5,576 nucleotides of DNA from Candidatus Parcubacteria bacterium (GTDB lineage Bacteria > Patescibacteriota > Minisyncoccia > Phycocordibacterales > UBA12088). Every line of letters begins with the position of its first letter. The stretch's first letter is position 1. The notes beneath the pieces are model-generated. The model searched no databases. It saw only the letters and a list, made by a program, of their open reading frames with translations, and was not told the DNA's origin. Both the position numbers and the translations under genes were made by a program. The DNA lies in assembly GCA_003694545.1 (NCBI GenBank), contig RFKD01000022.1:1-5576 (forward strand), given 5' to 3'. Of the stretch, positions 4,943 through 5,576 are shown in pieces.

Positions 4943-5576
4943 ATGTATACTACCTTATTACTAGAGGGTCAAAGTGATAGCGCTAAACTAAGTTACGTTT
5001 TTTATGATATTGGAAGAAAAACGGCTAGATACTTCCGCAACTTTAAAACTACCTCATACTTAGAAATCATTGTTAATAGTATGATGTTTACCATACAAAT
5101 CTTAAATCCAAGCCTCGTTAGCTCGTTAATGCAATACAGTGCATCTAAAATATTCGACAAACTAGGGGTGCCACTACAAAAGTTACTACATATAGGACTT
5201 AGTGCTGCCAAAAAGTATGAAACCTATCAAAAGAAATTAGAGTATCTAAAGTTTCCACCCAAACTAAATCCAATAGCGGTGTTCATTTGTGCTGGGATAG
5301 GGATATACATAGGATACAAAATACATAAGAAACTTAGCACAGCTAAATACAAATCTCTACCAACGTCCAATCCGTTCTTCATCATTAGCGCAATAGTGCT
5401 ACTAATAAACATACTTCTAGCTGTGCTAACTATTATCATAGTTTATACAATTGTTAGAACCGCAGGCGAAGTGTTAGATGCTGAAGCACTATCGAAAAGA
5501 GCTAAGAAATCAAAAGTATACGCCGCACTTTATAAAGCATATACTAGCGCAATTGAAGCTGCACCTGAGCTAGCCC
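4943..5576 (+). CDS. Predicted two-span membrane protein, 3' end outside window
   Basis: The frame is open from ATG 4943 to the right edge, giving 211 residues; the start has AAAGGAG six bases upstream. I do not recognise a family. Residues 1-108 are soluble-looking with amphipathic helices (for example 41-73 and 84-102, the latter Lys/Tyr-rich). Two hydrophobic segments follow: about 110-126 (IAVFICAGIGIYIGYKI) and about 144-170 (from PFFIISAIVLL to IIIVYTI), joined by a basic loop KKLSTAKYKSLPTSN. The remaining tail is helical, with Lys-rich and Ala-rich parts (EALSKRAKKSKVYAALYKAYTSAIEAAPELA split around residue 190). There is no signal peptide at the N-terminus. In a phage, candidates would include a membrane-associated virion component or the start of a long tape-measure-like protein, but nothing here decides. 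It is divergent from the nrdD operon, so probably a separate transcription unit. Confidence 0.7.
   Translation, partial: MYTTLLLEGQSDSAKLSYVFYDIGRKTARYFRNFKTTSYLEIIVNSMMFTIQILNPSLVSSLMQYSASKIFDKLGVPLQKLLHIGLSAAKKYETYQKKLEYLKFPPKLNPIAVFICAGIGIYIGYKIHKKLSTAKYKSLPTSNPFFIISAIVLLINILLAVLTIIIVYTIVRTAGEVLDAEALSKRAKKSKVYAALYKAYTSAIEAAPELA

Noticed and set aside
5002..5439. Two minus-strand open frames (5002-5211 and 5227-5439)
   Set aside because: They lie antisense to the long open plus-strand membrane-protein frame, which has a good start and ribosome site; the hydrophobic look of the second mirrors the membrane segments.

Overview
The window reads as part of a mobile or viral genome, or a provirus edge, from a bacterial and probably anaerobic host. 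Five of the six complete or open genes past position 190 have a strong Shine-Dalgarno site (AGGAGG or AAGGAG type), which fits bacterial translation, and the sixth has an AAAGGAG. Base composition is about 38% G+C in one 60-base line I counted. By eye, ATA (Ile), AGA/AGG (Arg) and CTA (Leu) codons are frequent, a bias common in thermophiles; the thermophile idea is a weak inference. The gene set (DnaB-type helicase, oxygen-sensitive class III ribonucleotide reductase with its activase, small orphan genes, a membrane protein) is typical of a phage replication and nucleotide-supply module. No capsid, terminase or integrase gene is visible, so phage origin is an inference.

Layout. Positions 3-188 (+) hold the C-terminal end of a sigma-54 factor (RpoN) that stops just before the diagnostic RpoN box. 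Ten bases later, convergent to it, a DnaB-like replicative helicase is read on the minus strand (199-1467). An 84-base divergent spacer separates it from nrdG (1552-2130, +), the radical-SAM activase. nrdG meets, tail to tail with a 15-base overlap, a minus-strand operon of three genes, in transcription order: an 83-aa orphan (4556-4807), nrdD (2390-4459) and a 95-aa orphan (2116-2403, overlapping the nrdD end by 14 bases). A 135-base divergent spacer follows (4808-4942), and then a gene for a two-span membrane protein (from 4943, +) that runs off the right edge.

How they fit together. NrdG would install the glycyl radical on NrdD (predicted G665), and NrdD would then reduce ribonucleotides to deoxyribonucleotides without oxygen, supplying DNA synthesis at forks opened by the helicase. 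Unusually, nrdG and nrdD are on opposite strands, not in one operon. The two points most worth a second look are the truncated sigma-54 at the left edge (possible integration junction) and a perfect 26-bp palindrome inside the nrdD coding sequence. I found no RNA genes, CRISPR arrays or insertion sequences, and no convincing terminators.
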